Assembly (NCBI GenBank): GCA_903919065.1
Contig: CAIXHD010000573.1
Coordinates: forward strand, 1 to 38,631
Reading direction: 5' to 3'
Length of the DNA: 38,631 nt
Source of the DNA: an uncultured Bacteroidota bacterium
GTDB taxonomy: Bacteria; Bacteroidota; Bacteroidia; Bacteroidales; UBA12481
Shown: piece by piece, positions 30,719 to 37,640 of the stretch
How the letters are laid out: the number at the start of each line of letters is the position of its first letter
Position numbering within the stretch: position 1 is the stretch's first letter
Notes under the pieces: model-generated
Seen by the model: only the letters and a program-made list of their open reading frames with translations
Database searches by the model: none
Told to the model about the DNA's origin: nothing
Program-made: the position numbers and the translations under genes

Positions 30719-30808
30719 TGGCGGAGAAAGAGGGATTCGAACCCCCGGTGCCCTCGCAGGCACAACGGTTTTCAAGACCGCCGCGATCGACCACTCTGCC
30801 ATTTCTCC
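30719..30808 (-). tRNA. tRNA-Ser (anticodon UGA)
   Basis: On the minus strand the acceptor GGAGAAA (30808-30802) pairs with TTTCTCC (30729-30723), the discriminator is G, and CCA is encoded (30721-30719). The anticodon stem GCGGT/ACCGT holds the loop CTTGAAA, so the anticodon is TGA (30774-30772). A long variable arm (TGCCTGCGAGGGCA type) marks a class II tRNA, and the T-arm has GGTTCGAATCC. It reads UCA and related Ser codons. TACTTTTG (30822-30815) lies 6 bases before it. Confidence 0.97.
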
Positions 30809-30814
30809 GAGACG

Positions 30815-30822
30815 CAAAAGTA
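30815..30822 (-). promoter_or_regulatory. -7 box of the tRNA-Ser promoter
   Basis: TACTTTTG on the minus strand matches TAnnTTTG exactly and lies 6 bases before the first base of the tRNA, so transcription should begin at or very near the mature 5' end. A clear TTTG at -33 is not visible. Confidence 0.55.
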
Positions 30823-30984
30823 AAAATATTTCTTGAATTTCCGACACCCTATACAATAAACCCTCTGAAAGCCCTACAAACACTGGTATTTCGTCCAAAA
30901 TATGGAAAAGGTGAGTTTTAGTTAGTTTTTAGGTGTTTTTTGTTGAAAAATGTTAGTAAAAAGCTAAAAAAACATAGGGCGGAA

Positions 30985-31015
30985 TTTGCTTAAGATCAAT
31001 AATGGCCTAATTTTG
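30985..31015 (+). promoter_or_regulatory. Bacteroidota-type promoter of the HU gene
   Basis: TTTG (30985-30988), a 19-base spacer and TAATTTTG (31008-31015) match the consensus exactly, with a start expected near 31022 and a leader of about 36 bases. The 150 bases upstream, toward the tRNA, are very AT-rich with A and T tracts, which could act as an UP element; I see no gene there. Confidence 0.8.
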
Positions 31016-31057
31016 TATAAGATTGCAACTATTCACTAACCCATAAAAACTATTTTT

Positions 31058-31330
31058 ATGAACAAAGCACAATTAATTGACGCCATCGCAAAAGATGCAA
31101 ATCTTACTAAAGCTGATGCTAAAAGAGCATTGGATGCATTCGTAAAAACAACTGCCCATACCCTGAAAAGTGGTGGACGTGTTGCTCTCGTCGGTTTTGG
31201 ATCATTTTCTGTTTCGGCAAGAAATGCCCGTACCGGTCGCAACCCACAAACAGGTGCTCCGATTAAAATCGCTGCAAAAAAAGTGGTAAAATTCAAAGCA
31301 GGAACTGAACTCACCGGAAAAGTAAAATAA
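31058..31330 (+). CDS. HU-family DNA-binding protein
   Basis: This 90-residue nucleoid protein bends DNA and acts as a dimer. It starts [20 protein letters not shown], has the conserved turn [11 protein letters not shown], the DNA-binding arm [20 protein letters not shown] with the intercalating proline in RNPQTG, and the C-terminal [12 protein letters not shown]. Length and sequence are standard for bacterial HU. It has its own exact-match promoter and a strong terminator, so it is normally a one-gene transcript and probably abundant. Confidence 0.96.
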   Translation: MNKAQLIDAIAKDANLTKADAKRALDAFVKTTAHTLKSGGRVALVGFGSFSVSARNARTGRNPQTGAPIKIAAKKVVKFKAGTELTGKVK

Positions 31331-31349
31331 CCGGCGTAAATTATTGACA

Positions 31350-31377
31350 GGGAGTGCGATGCACTCCCTTTTTTTTT
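31350..31377 (+). terminator. HU terminator touching the next start codon
   Basis: GGGAGTGC, loop GAT, GCACTCCC, then nine T (31369-31377). The next base is the A of the ATG of the methyltransferase gene. The terminator is strong, so the downstream gene depends on read-through or on a start that makes an almost leaderless mRNA. Confidence 0.9.
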
Positions 31378-32046
31378 ATGGATGCATTAATAGATTACCT
31401 GTCGCAATTTGCAACTCCCAGAAGAGTTCAACTGTTCAAGGATGTTGCTGCAAACAGAACCAGATATATAACTCCTGTTCTGGAGGATATTTTTCAAGCG
31501 CAAAATGCCAGCGCAGTTCTTCGGACCTGCGAATGTGTAGGCATTCAGGATATCCACATCATAGAGGAAAGAAACCGCTTTGAGCCAATCGCAGATGTTG
31601 AACTCGGGTCTGCCCAATGGTTATCAACCTTTAAATACAATAAGCCAGGCGGTGAAAATATGACGGAGGCTATTCAAACACTAAAAAGAAATGGCTATCG
31701 CATTGTTGCAACTACACCGCATCTAAAAGAAGTTTCGCTGGATAATTTAAATCTTGCCAAAGGAAAAGTCGCACTTCTATTCGGCACAGAGCTTAAAGGA
31801 CTCACGGAACAAGCTCTATCTCAGGCTGATGAATTTGTCAGAATTCCAATGACAGGATTTACTGAGAGCTTTAATATTTCCGTTTCTGTAGCGATTGTTA
31901 CGTATACCCTAATGCGTGAATTAAGAAATTCGTATCTTCCGTGGAAATTAACTGACACTGAACAGAAGGAATTAGTGCTTGAATGGTTACGAAAAAGCAT
32001 CAAAGATTCTGAACTGCTGGAAAAAAGATTTAATTTTGGAAAATAA
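31378..32046 (+). CDS. SpoU/TrmH-family RNA 2'-O-methyltransferase
   Basis: This 222-residue SPOUT enzyme probably methylates a ribose in tRNA (TrmH-like, Gm18). The three SpoU motifs are visible: QNASAVLRTCECVGI (Asn and the catalytic Arg), LLFGTELKGLTE, and the knot segment IPMTGFTESFNISVSVAIVT. A C-terminal charged helix (TEQKELVLEWLRKSIKD) follows. I choose ATG 31378 (MDALIDYLSQ); a GTG at 31354 would lie inside the HU terminator stem. There is no room for a ribosome-binding site before the ATG because the terminator U-tract occupies it. The LytTR gene follows after 11 bases. Confidence 0.88.
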   Translation: MDALIDYLSQFATPRRVQLFKDVAANRTRYITPVLEDIFQAQNASAVLRTCECVGIQDIHIIEERNRFEPIADVELGSAQWLSTFKYNKPGGENMTEAIQTLKRNGYRIVATTPHLKEVSLDNLNLAKGKVALLFGTELKGLTEQALSQADEFVRIPMTGFTESFNISVSVAIVTYTLMRELRNSYLPWKLTDTEQKELVLEWLRKSIKDSELLEKRFNFGK

Positions 32047-32057
32047 AATCAGGAACT

Positions 32058-32780
32058 ATGGCCATTAAACCAATGAATTGCATCATCATCGAAGATTATG
32101 ATGAATCTCGAAAACTGGTGGAAATTTTTGTTGAGAAAACCCGGATGCTGAATCTTGTTGGTTCATATGGCTCAGCAGTTGAAGCCATTAACGACAACAA
32201 TCTTTCCGAAAAAGTCGATCTGGTTTTTCTCGATATTGAGCTTCCGGAAATGTCAGGTATGGAATACCTGAAGACATTGGAAGAAAGCCCTGTAGTTATC
32301 ATTCTTTCTGCGCAGGAAAAATATGCATTGGAAGCATTCCAATATGATGTAACTGACTACATTTTGAAACCAATAACCTACGCCCGGTTTTATAAAGCTG
32401 TATCTAAGGCCTACTCTCACTGGCGCAGGCAGAATAATGTACAGAAGGCCCAGAACGATATATTTATCAAAAAAGGCAACAGTCTGGTTAAACTGAGCTA
32501 TGAAGATATTGTCTGGATTGAATCGATGGAAAACTATGTTCTTGTGGTAACCTCGAAAGAAAAAATTGTTGTTCATTTCACACTCAAAGCCATACTTCAA
32601 AAGCTTCCTGCAGATGTTTTTTTACAGACCCATCGTTCGCATATTGTAAATCTGAATAAGATTGATGCTATTAAAAGGAGCAGCCTGATCCTGAGGGAAG
32701 GCATCATGGAACTTGAAGTTCCGGTTGGTAAATCCTATCGCGATCAACTGCTTTCCAGCCTAAACCTGATGTCGCACTAA
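32058..32780 (+). CDS. LytTR-family response regulator
   Basis: This 240-residue two-domain regulator has an N-terminal receiver (about 6-125), with the acidic pair in IIIEDYD, phospho-acceptor Asp59 in LVFLDIELPEMSG, and the Lys of ILKPITYARF. The C-terminal LytTR DNA-binding domain (about 138-235) shows ESMENYVLVVTSKEKIVVH, FLQTHRSHIVNLNKIDAI and the final VPVGKSYRDQL. AGGAA stands 7 bases before the ATG. LytTR regulators usually pair with a membrane histidine kinase of the LytS/YehU type; none is in the window, so it is an orphan here. It lies between a tRNA/rRNA methyltransferase and an aminotransferase, 11 and 4 bases away, so it is part of a mixed operon. Confidence 0.93.
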   Translation: MAIKPMNCIIIEDYDESRKLVEIFVEKTRMLNLVGSYGSAVEAINDNNLSEKVDLVFLDIELPEMSGMEYLKTLEESPVVIILSAQEKYALEAFQYDVTDYILKPITYARFYKAVSKAYSHWRRQNNVQKAQNDIFIKKGNSLVKLSYEDIVWIESMENYVLVVTSKEKIVVHFTLKAILQKLPADVFLQTHRSHIVNLNKIDAIKRSSLILREGIMELEVPVGKSYRDQLLSSLNLMSH

Positions 32781-32784
32781 CCGT

Positions 32785-33975
32785 ATGAACGGTTCGAAGG
32801 AATTATTTCTTAAATATTTAGGTCAAACATCTCCTTATCCTCTTGGACTCGAAGTCTCAAAAGCGGAAGGTTGCTACCTCTATGACCCTTCCGGGAAAAA
32901 GTACCTCGATCTGATCAGCGGGTTCTCCGTAAATAACCTGGGGCATTCAAATCCCGGAATCATCAAGGCCATTCATGAACAGGTAGATCTGTACCTTCAT
33001 ACCATGGTTTATGGTGAACTGATCCAATCACCGCAAGTAAAATATGCCTGGGAACTTGTGAATAACCTGCCCGATAGTCTCAATCAGGTATATTTCGTCA
33101 ACTCAGGATCCGAAGCCGTGGAAGGCGCCCTCAAATTAGCTAAAAGATATACCGGAAAACATGAAATTGTTTGCTTCCGTAACGCTTATCACGGCAGTAC
33201 GCACGGAGCCTTGAGCGTGATGGGAAATGAAACGTATAAAACTGCCTTTCGCCCTCTCCTCCCCTCCATAAAAATAATTGAGTTTAATAACCTCGTTGCC
33301 TTAGAGTCTATTTCTACCGCCACCGCCGGGGTAATTATCGAACCAATACAAGCCGAGGCAGGAATTTCTGTTGCGGAATCCGACTTCTTTAAAGCGCTCT
33401 TAAATCGATGCAGGGAGGTCGGGGCACTTTTGATTTTTGACGAAATACAAACCGGTTTTGGCCGGACCGGTACATTATTCAACTTCGAACAGACCGGAAT
33501 AGTACCAGATATTCTATTGCTGGCCAAGGCTTTAGGAGGCGGAATGCCCTTAGGAGCCTTTATTGCCTCATCGGAAATCATGAGCCACCTCACTCATAAT
33601 CCAGCTCTTGGCCATATCACCACTTTTGGCGGGCATCCGGTTTGCTGTGCCGCCGGATTAGCCTCGCTTGAAATTCTTCTTGAGGGAAAATTGATCTTGC
33701 GCGCAAATCATCTCGAAAAATTAATCCGGGAAAACCTTAAGCATAAATCGATATTGGAAATCCGTGGAAAAGGGCTTTTACTGGCTGCAAAACTGGATTC
33801 CGAAAGCAGGGTAACCCGGTTTTTTGACCTAAGCCTAACCAACGGATTGCTTTTTGACTATTTTCTTTTCTGCAAGGACAGTATCCGGATAACTCCGCCG
33901 CTTATCATGACGGATGAAGAAACACTTGATATGTGCCGGATTATTATTGAGACTTTAGATCAATCAGGCGAATAG
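32785..33975 (+). CDS. class III PLP aminotransferase
   Basis: This 396-residue cytoplasmic enzyme has the class III layout: FVNSGSEAVEGALKLAKRYT (phosphate site), AYHGSTHGALSVMG, the cofactor-binding LLIFDEIQTGFGRTG, and Lys248 in LLLAKALGGGMPLGA for PLP. The final GLLFDYFLFCKDSIRITPPL is also typical. It resembles acetylornithine and ornithine aminotransferases, but lacks clear substrate marks and no other arginine genes are near, so I give no symbol. It starts 4 bases after the LytTR stop and converges on the FAH-family gene with one base between the two stop codons, leaving no room for a separate terminator. Confidence 0.88.
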   Translation: MNGSKELFLKYLGQTSPYPLGLEVSKAEGCYLYDPSGKKYLDLISGFSVNNLGHSNPGIIKAIHEQVDLYLHTMVYGELIQSPQVKYAWELVNNLPDSLNQVYFVNSGSEAVEGALKLAKRYTGKHEIVCFRNAYHGSTHGALSVMGNETYKTAFRPLLPSIKIIEFNNLVALESISTATAGVIIEPIQAEAGISVAESDFFKALLNRCREVGALLIFDEIQTGFGRTGTLFNFEQTGIVPDILLLAKALGGGMPLGAFIASSEIMSHLTHNPALGHITTFGGHPVCCAAGLASLEILLEGKLILRANHLEKLIRENLKHKSILEIRGKGLLLAAKLDSESRVTRFFDLSLTNGLLFDYFLFCKDSIRITPPLIMTDEETLDMCRIIIETLDQSGE

Positions 33976-33976
33976 C

Positions 33977-34588
33977 CTATTTGACTTCAAAATCAAGTAG
34001 GACCCGACCCTCAATATCCGCGACAAGATGGTCGCCGGGCTTAACAGGTCCAACTCCTGCGGGAGTTCCGGTAAAAATGAGATCCCCCATCTGGAGGGTA
34101 AAAAATCGGGAAGCGTAGGCAATCAGATACTCAAAAGAAAAAATCATCTCTGAAGTATTGCCGGCCTGAACCTTTTTTTCATTAAGGGCCAATCCAAAAT
34201 TCATTGTGTGAACGTCCGCGAATTCAGCCTTTGAAACAAAAACGCCGACAGGTGCTGAATTATCGAATGCTTTTGCCGTTTCCCAGGGATGGCCTTTCTC
34301 TTTGGATCGCTGCTGAATATCCCTGGCGGTAAAATCAATACCAACAGTTAATTCCTCAAAATAGCGATCAGCAAAATTTTCCGCTATATTTTTCCCGACC
34401 CGGCAAATTTTTATAACAATTTCACACTCATGGTGAACATCTGAGGAAAAATCAGGATAAAAGAATGGCTTGTTGCCTTTTACCAAAGCAGTATCAGGCT
34501 TCATAAAAACTATCGGCTCCTCTGGAATGGCATTATTAAGCTCCTTCGCATGAGCACCGTAGTTGCGTCCTATGCAAATGATTTTCAT
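33977..34588 (-). CDS. fumarylacetoacetate hydrolase (FAH) family protein
   Basis: This 203-residue protein has the FAH fold core: ICIGRNYGAHAKELNN, the metal-binding HHECEIVIKI (the E-x-E pair), VGIDFTARDIQQRSKEKGHP with WETAKAFDNSAPVG, and LIFTGTPAGVGPVKPGD. It has the short, single-domain length of the bacterial members that act as acylpyruvases or oxaloacetate decarboxylases/tautomerases; which of these it is cannot be told. It overlaps the stop of the exonuclease gene as TAATG, so it is the last gene of the dnaN-side operon. Confidence 0.9.
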   Translation of the reverse strand: MKIICIGRNYGAHAKELNNAIPEEPIVFMKPDTALVKGNKPFFYPDFSSDVHHECEIVIKICRVGKNIAENFADRYFEELTVGIDFTARDIQQRSKEKGHPWETAKAFDNSAPVGVFVSKAEFADVHTMNFGLALNEKKVQAGNTSEMIFSFEYLIAYASRFFTLQMGDLIFTGTPAGVGPVKPGDHLVADIEGRVLLDFEVK

Positions 34589-35406
34589 TATTTTGATTCT
34601 CTGAGTTTAAGGTAAAGCCTGGTTATGACCTTCTTGGTATAGGCAGGAAAGTCGCCATCCATCATCCAGCTGTAATAGGATTTCTCGCGGGCGAAAACAT
34701 CCATAACCTTCATGCCCTTATACTTACCAAAATTAAAAACTTCATCGCCAGCTTCATTGAAGACAATACGGCCGGCAAAATCAGCAAATTTATTACCCTG
34801 ACCGATTGACGACAGGGATTCCACGGTACGGCCAAGATCGGTATATCTTTCCAGCTGAGCCTGCAGGATTTCCCAGGTAGCTTCCACATCGGCAAGGGCC
34901 GAATGGGCGTTGGTAAGATCTTTGTTGCAATAAAATTTATAGGCCGCAGCAAGATTCCTGGGCTCCTTCATGAAAAATATCGCCTGAACATCAACAAATT
35001 TGTTCTCTTTCAGGTCGATATCATAACCAACACGGGCAAACTCCTCGGCCAGCATCGGGATGTCAAACTTATCAGAATTATACCCCCCCAGATCACAACC
35101 CTTGATCATAGCAGCTACTTCACCGGCAATCATTTTAAAGGTCGGAGCATTGGCCACATCGGCATCGGTGATACCATGAATTTTTGTAACCTCTGGCGGA
35201 ATAGGCATTTCGGGATTAACCCGATAAGTTTTAGTTGTTTTATCTCCGTCTCCATTAACTTTTATCAGAGCCAGTTCCACGATCCTGTCGTTGGCGATAT
35301 TCAGACCTGTAGATTCAATATCGAGAAATACGATCGGACGGTGAAGTTTTATATTGATAAAAGGGAAACCGGCCTGATCTTCGTTTGTTGAAGTTTTTTT
35401 TGTCAT
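34588..35406 (-). CDS. DEDDh 3'-5' exonuclease (DnaQ-like)
   Basis: This 272-residue protein has an N-terminal DnaQ-type exonuclease domain (about 23-190): IVFLDIESTGL with Asp29 and Glu31, the second motif GGYNSDKFDIPML and the third NAHSALADVEAT with the catalytic His and Asp. It probably removes nucleotides from DNA 3' ends as a proofreading or repair nuclease. After a linker the C-terminal 55 residues (VFNFGKYKGMKVMDVFAREK followed by SYYSW) form a small domain that also occurs at the end of other DnaQ-like proteins; its role is unknown to me. It starts 10 bases after the dnaN terminator's U-tract, so it is partly insulated from dnaN. Confidence 0.9.
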   Translation of the reverse strand: MTKKTSTNEDQAGFPFINIKLHRPIVFLDIESTGLNIANDRIVELALIKVNGDGDKTTKTYRVNPEMPIPPEVTKIHGITDADVANAPTFKMIAGEVAAMIKGCDLGGYNSDKFDIPMLAEEFARVGYDIDLKENKFVDVQAIFFMKEPRNLAAAYKFYCNKDLTNAHSALADVEATWEILQAQLERYTDLGRTVESLSSIGQGNKFADFAGRIVFNEAGDEVFNFGKYKGMKVMDVFAREKSYYSWMMDGDFPAYTKKVITRLYLKLRESK

Positions 35407-35411
35407 GGTGT

Positions 35412-35437
35412 ATAAAAAGAACCCCGCCGAAGCGGGG
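35412..35437 (-). terminator. intrinsic terminator between dnaN and the exonuclease
   Basis: On the minus strand CCCCGC, TTCG loop, GCGGGG, then TTCTTTTTA. It is 6 bases after the dnaN stop and ends 5 bases before the exonuclease ATG. Without another promoter in between, the exonuclease and FAH genes need read-through, so it could act as a dial on their level. Confidence 0.85.
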
Positions 35438-35443
35438 CTATAA

Positions 35444-36574
35444 TCATGTATTAATCATCATTGGCATTAACAGCATCAGGAGATTTTCATCCTCTGATTC
35501 CTCCTCTTTCGGAACCAGTATACCGGCTCGGGTTGGATCGGCAAGTTCAGCTACTACCTCTTCACCTATTATATTGCTGAGAATATCTATCAGGAACAGA
35601 GATTTGAATCCGATCTCCATAGGATCTCCACCGTACTGGCAATTCAGCTTCTCGACAGCAGAAATCGAATAATCGATATCCTGAGCAGAAACGATAAGCT
35701 GATTTGAGGTAAGCTGTAATTTCACCAGGTTACTTGCCTGATTGGAATACACAGAAACCCTCCGGAGGGTATTCAGGAAAAGCTGGCGGTTGATATAAAC
35801 CTTGTTTGGGTTATTTTTTGGTATAACCGATTCGTAAGCCGGGTAGTTGCCCTCCACCAGCCTGCAAATCAGTTTATATTCTGACAATGTGAATATTGCA
35901 TTTTTCTCATCAAAGGCCAGATTAACATCATTTTCTTCGCGGGGAAGGATATTTTTCAACAGATTGGCCGGCTTCTTTGGCAGAATAAATGAGGAATCCT
36001 TTTCGCTCTTTATATCATTCCTTCTGTATCTGACGAGTTTATGTGCATCGGAAGAAACGAACGTAACATGATCCTCACGGATTTCGATAAGGATACCATT
36101 CATCACAGGCCTCAGCTCATCGTCGGCTGTAGCGAAGAGAGTACGGTTAATCCCTTTGTTGAGGGAATCAGCAGGGAACGAAACCTCTGTCACCCTATCT
36201 TCCTTGAGTCCCTGGAGAACCGGAAAATCAATCCCCGGCTTGCCAACAATACTGAATTTACCATTTTCGGAAACGATATCTATTCCGAGAGAATCCAGGT
36301 TTACATCAAAGGTAAGCGGCTGTTCCGGGAACTCCTTAAGTGTATCAATCAGTATCCTGGCGGGGATTGCTATGGATCCGTCTCCATCGGCATTTTCCAT
36401 GGACAGACTGGTGATCATAGTGGTCTCCAAATCGGATGCGGTAACCACTAATACACTCTTATTCAACTGAAACAAAAAATTATCCAGTATTGGAAGGGTA
36501 TTTTTTGTACTGATCACACGGCTGATAGCCTGCAGGTGTGACAACAGATCGGTGCTGGAAATGATAAACTTCAT
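35444..36574 (-). CDS. dnaN: DNA polymerase III sliding clamp (beta subunit)
   Basis: This 376-residue protein forms the ring clamp that tethers DNA polymerase III. The three clamp domains are visible: MKFIISSTDLLSHLQAISRV at the start, the middle FATADDELRPVMNGILIEI and SSDAHKLVRYRR, and PTRAGILVPKEEE near the end. The usual C-terminal MPMR is here MPMM followed by INT. The window has no dnaA or gyrB near it, but dnaN beside gldG-type genes occurs in Bacteroidota. A 60-base gap separates it from the DUF4340 gene; I see no exact promoter there, so it may be read with the upstream genes. Confidence 0.95.
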   Translation of the reverse strand: MKFIISSTDLLSHLQAISRVISTKNTLPILDNFLFQLNKSVLVVTASDLETTMITSLSMENADGDGSIAIPARILIDTLKEFPEQPLTFDVNLDSLGIDIVSENGKFSIVGKPGIDFPVLQGLKEDRVTEVSFPADSLNKGINRTLFATADDELRPVMNGILIEIREDHVTFVSSDAHKLVRYRRNDIKSEKDSSFILPKKPANLLKNILPREENDVNLAFDEKNAIFTLSEYKLICRLVEGNYPAYESVIPKNNPNKVYINRQLFLNTLRRVSVYSNQASNLVKLQLTSNQLIVSAQDIDYSISAVEKLNCQYGGDPMEIGFKSLFLIDILSNIIGEEVVAELADPTRAGILVPKEEESEDENLLMLLMPMMINT

Positions 36575-36634
36575 AATACTTTCCTGTTAAACAATCAATT
36601 TGGTCGATTTGCCCTCTAAAAATAGTAAAAATCT

Positions 36635-37639
36635 TCAATTAGCCGGTACCGCAAAATAGTTCATCCCGACAAATAATGGGTTGAAAACAAAGTACTGTAT
36701 CACAACCCATTGTTTTCCGTCGATCAGCGCCCACAACCGCTCATCATCCCAAATCAGAGGATTACCATCCGGATCGAGTTTACCGAAAGCAGGGCGTCTC
36801 CATGCAGTCAGTTTTTTAACATTGCCTGTCCGGTCTTCCACAGATAACTTCGCATATGGCTTTGCAGCTAACAGGGAATCCCTGGTCTTTTGCTCCAGAC
36901 TATCTTTAAAAAATTCAAGGTTTACTTTTTCAAATTTGCTGATATAATACCGAACGGCTACTGTATCAAGCGGTCCGGAAAGCCCGGCACCCGACGGTGA
37001 GCTAATTGCAAACTGATTATTCCCGCCTGTTACCAGTGTAAACGACGATTTGGGATCTACGAAATTTTCCAGCGACACCGACTTTATATCATTGAAATTA
37101 TAATCGAAAATAGCAGTTGATCTCCAGCCAACCTCCTCCACAAAAAAGCGCGACGACAGATAGCCGACAAAGCCTGGAATGTGGATCACAAAGGGTACAG
37201 ATGAACCTTCGAGCATCATGAATGTTCCCATCTGATCCTGTGTGGGGCCCCCGACATAAATAATTTTCAGCAGTTTCTTTTTATGATAAACCTCCACCTT
37301 GGTGTTTCTGGTAGCCAGCATTCTTACTGCATTATCGAGCATTGATGTCGACACCGGTGATTTAACCCGAAGGCGGTTAAGCGTCTTCAGTAGGTTATCG
37401 ATTGCATCGTTCCTGACTTTAAAATTATCATTCACCATCCAGTGATCGCCCGTCCGGGTAAGGGTAACCTGCTGATTATCCTTCCGCACCATAAAAATAC
37501 GATCAATTGAGGCAGTATCTTCCACTGCAAAATCCCGAAGTTCACGCTTTATGGAGCTGTTGCTGTTACGGGAGATCAGAAAAATGGCTACAATTCCGAG
37601 TACGGCAATGAGGCCTATTATTATTGTATTTTTCTTCAT
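36635..37639 (-). CDS. DUF4340-domain membrane-anchored protein
   Basis: This 334-residue protein has one N-terminal membrane segment (TIIIGLIAVLGIVAIFLISR) and a large outer part typical of DUF4340: AVEDTASIDRIFMVRKDNQQ, TRTGDHWMVNDNFKVRNDAI, LLKTLNRLRVKSPVS, then a repeated module later on. DUF4340 genes are commonly found beside GldG-type ABC components, and the pair is thought to belong to one envelope transporter. I start it at ATG 37639, one base after the gldG stop (TGATATG), so it is coupled to gldG. Its role is otherwise unknown. Confidence 0.85.
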   Translation of the reverse strand: MKKNTIIIGLIAVLGIVAIFLISRNSNSSIKRELRDFAVEDTASIDRIFMVRKDNQQVTLTRTGDHWMVNDNFKVRNDAIDNLLKTLNRLRVKSPVSTSMLDNAVRMLATRNTKVEVYHKKKLLKIIYVGGPTQDQMGTFMMLEGSSVPFVIHIPGFVGYLSSRFFVEEVGWRSTAIFDYNFNDIKSVSLENFVDPKSSFTLVTGGNNQFAISSPSGAGLSGPLDTVAVRYYISKFEKVNLEFFKDSLEQKTRDSLLAAKPYAKLSVEDRTGNVKKLTAWRRPAFGKLDPDGNPLIWDDERLWALIDGKQWVVIQYFVFNPLFVGMNYFAVPAN

Positions 37640-37640
37640 A

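Noticed and set aside
30543-30921. ORFs over the tRNA-Ser region on both strands
   Set aside because: They translate through the tRNA and its terminator; the tRNA fold explains the sequence.
31354-31377. GTG 31354 as start of the methyltransferase
   Set aside because: It would put the first eight codons inside the HU terminator stem and U-tract (RCTPFFF), which are not protein-like.
32058-32780. Two-component system
   Set aside because: Only the LytTR regulator is present; no histidine kinase is encoded in the window.
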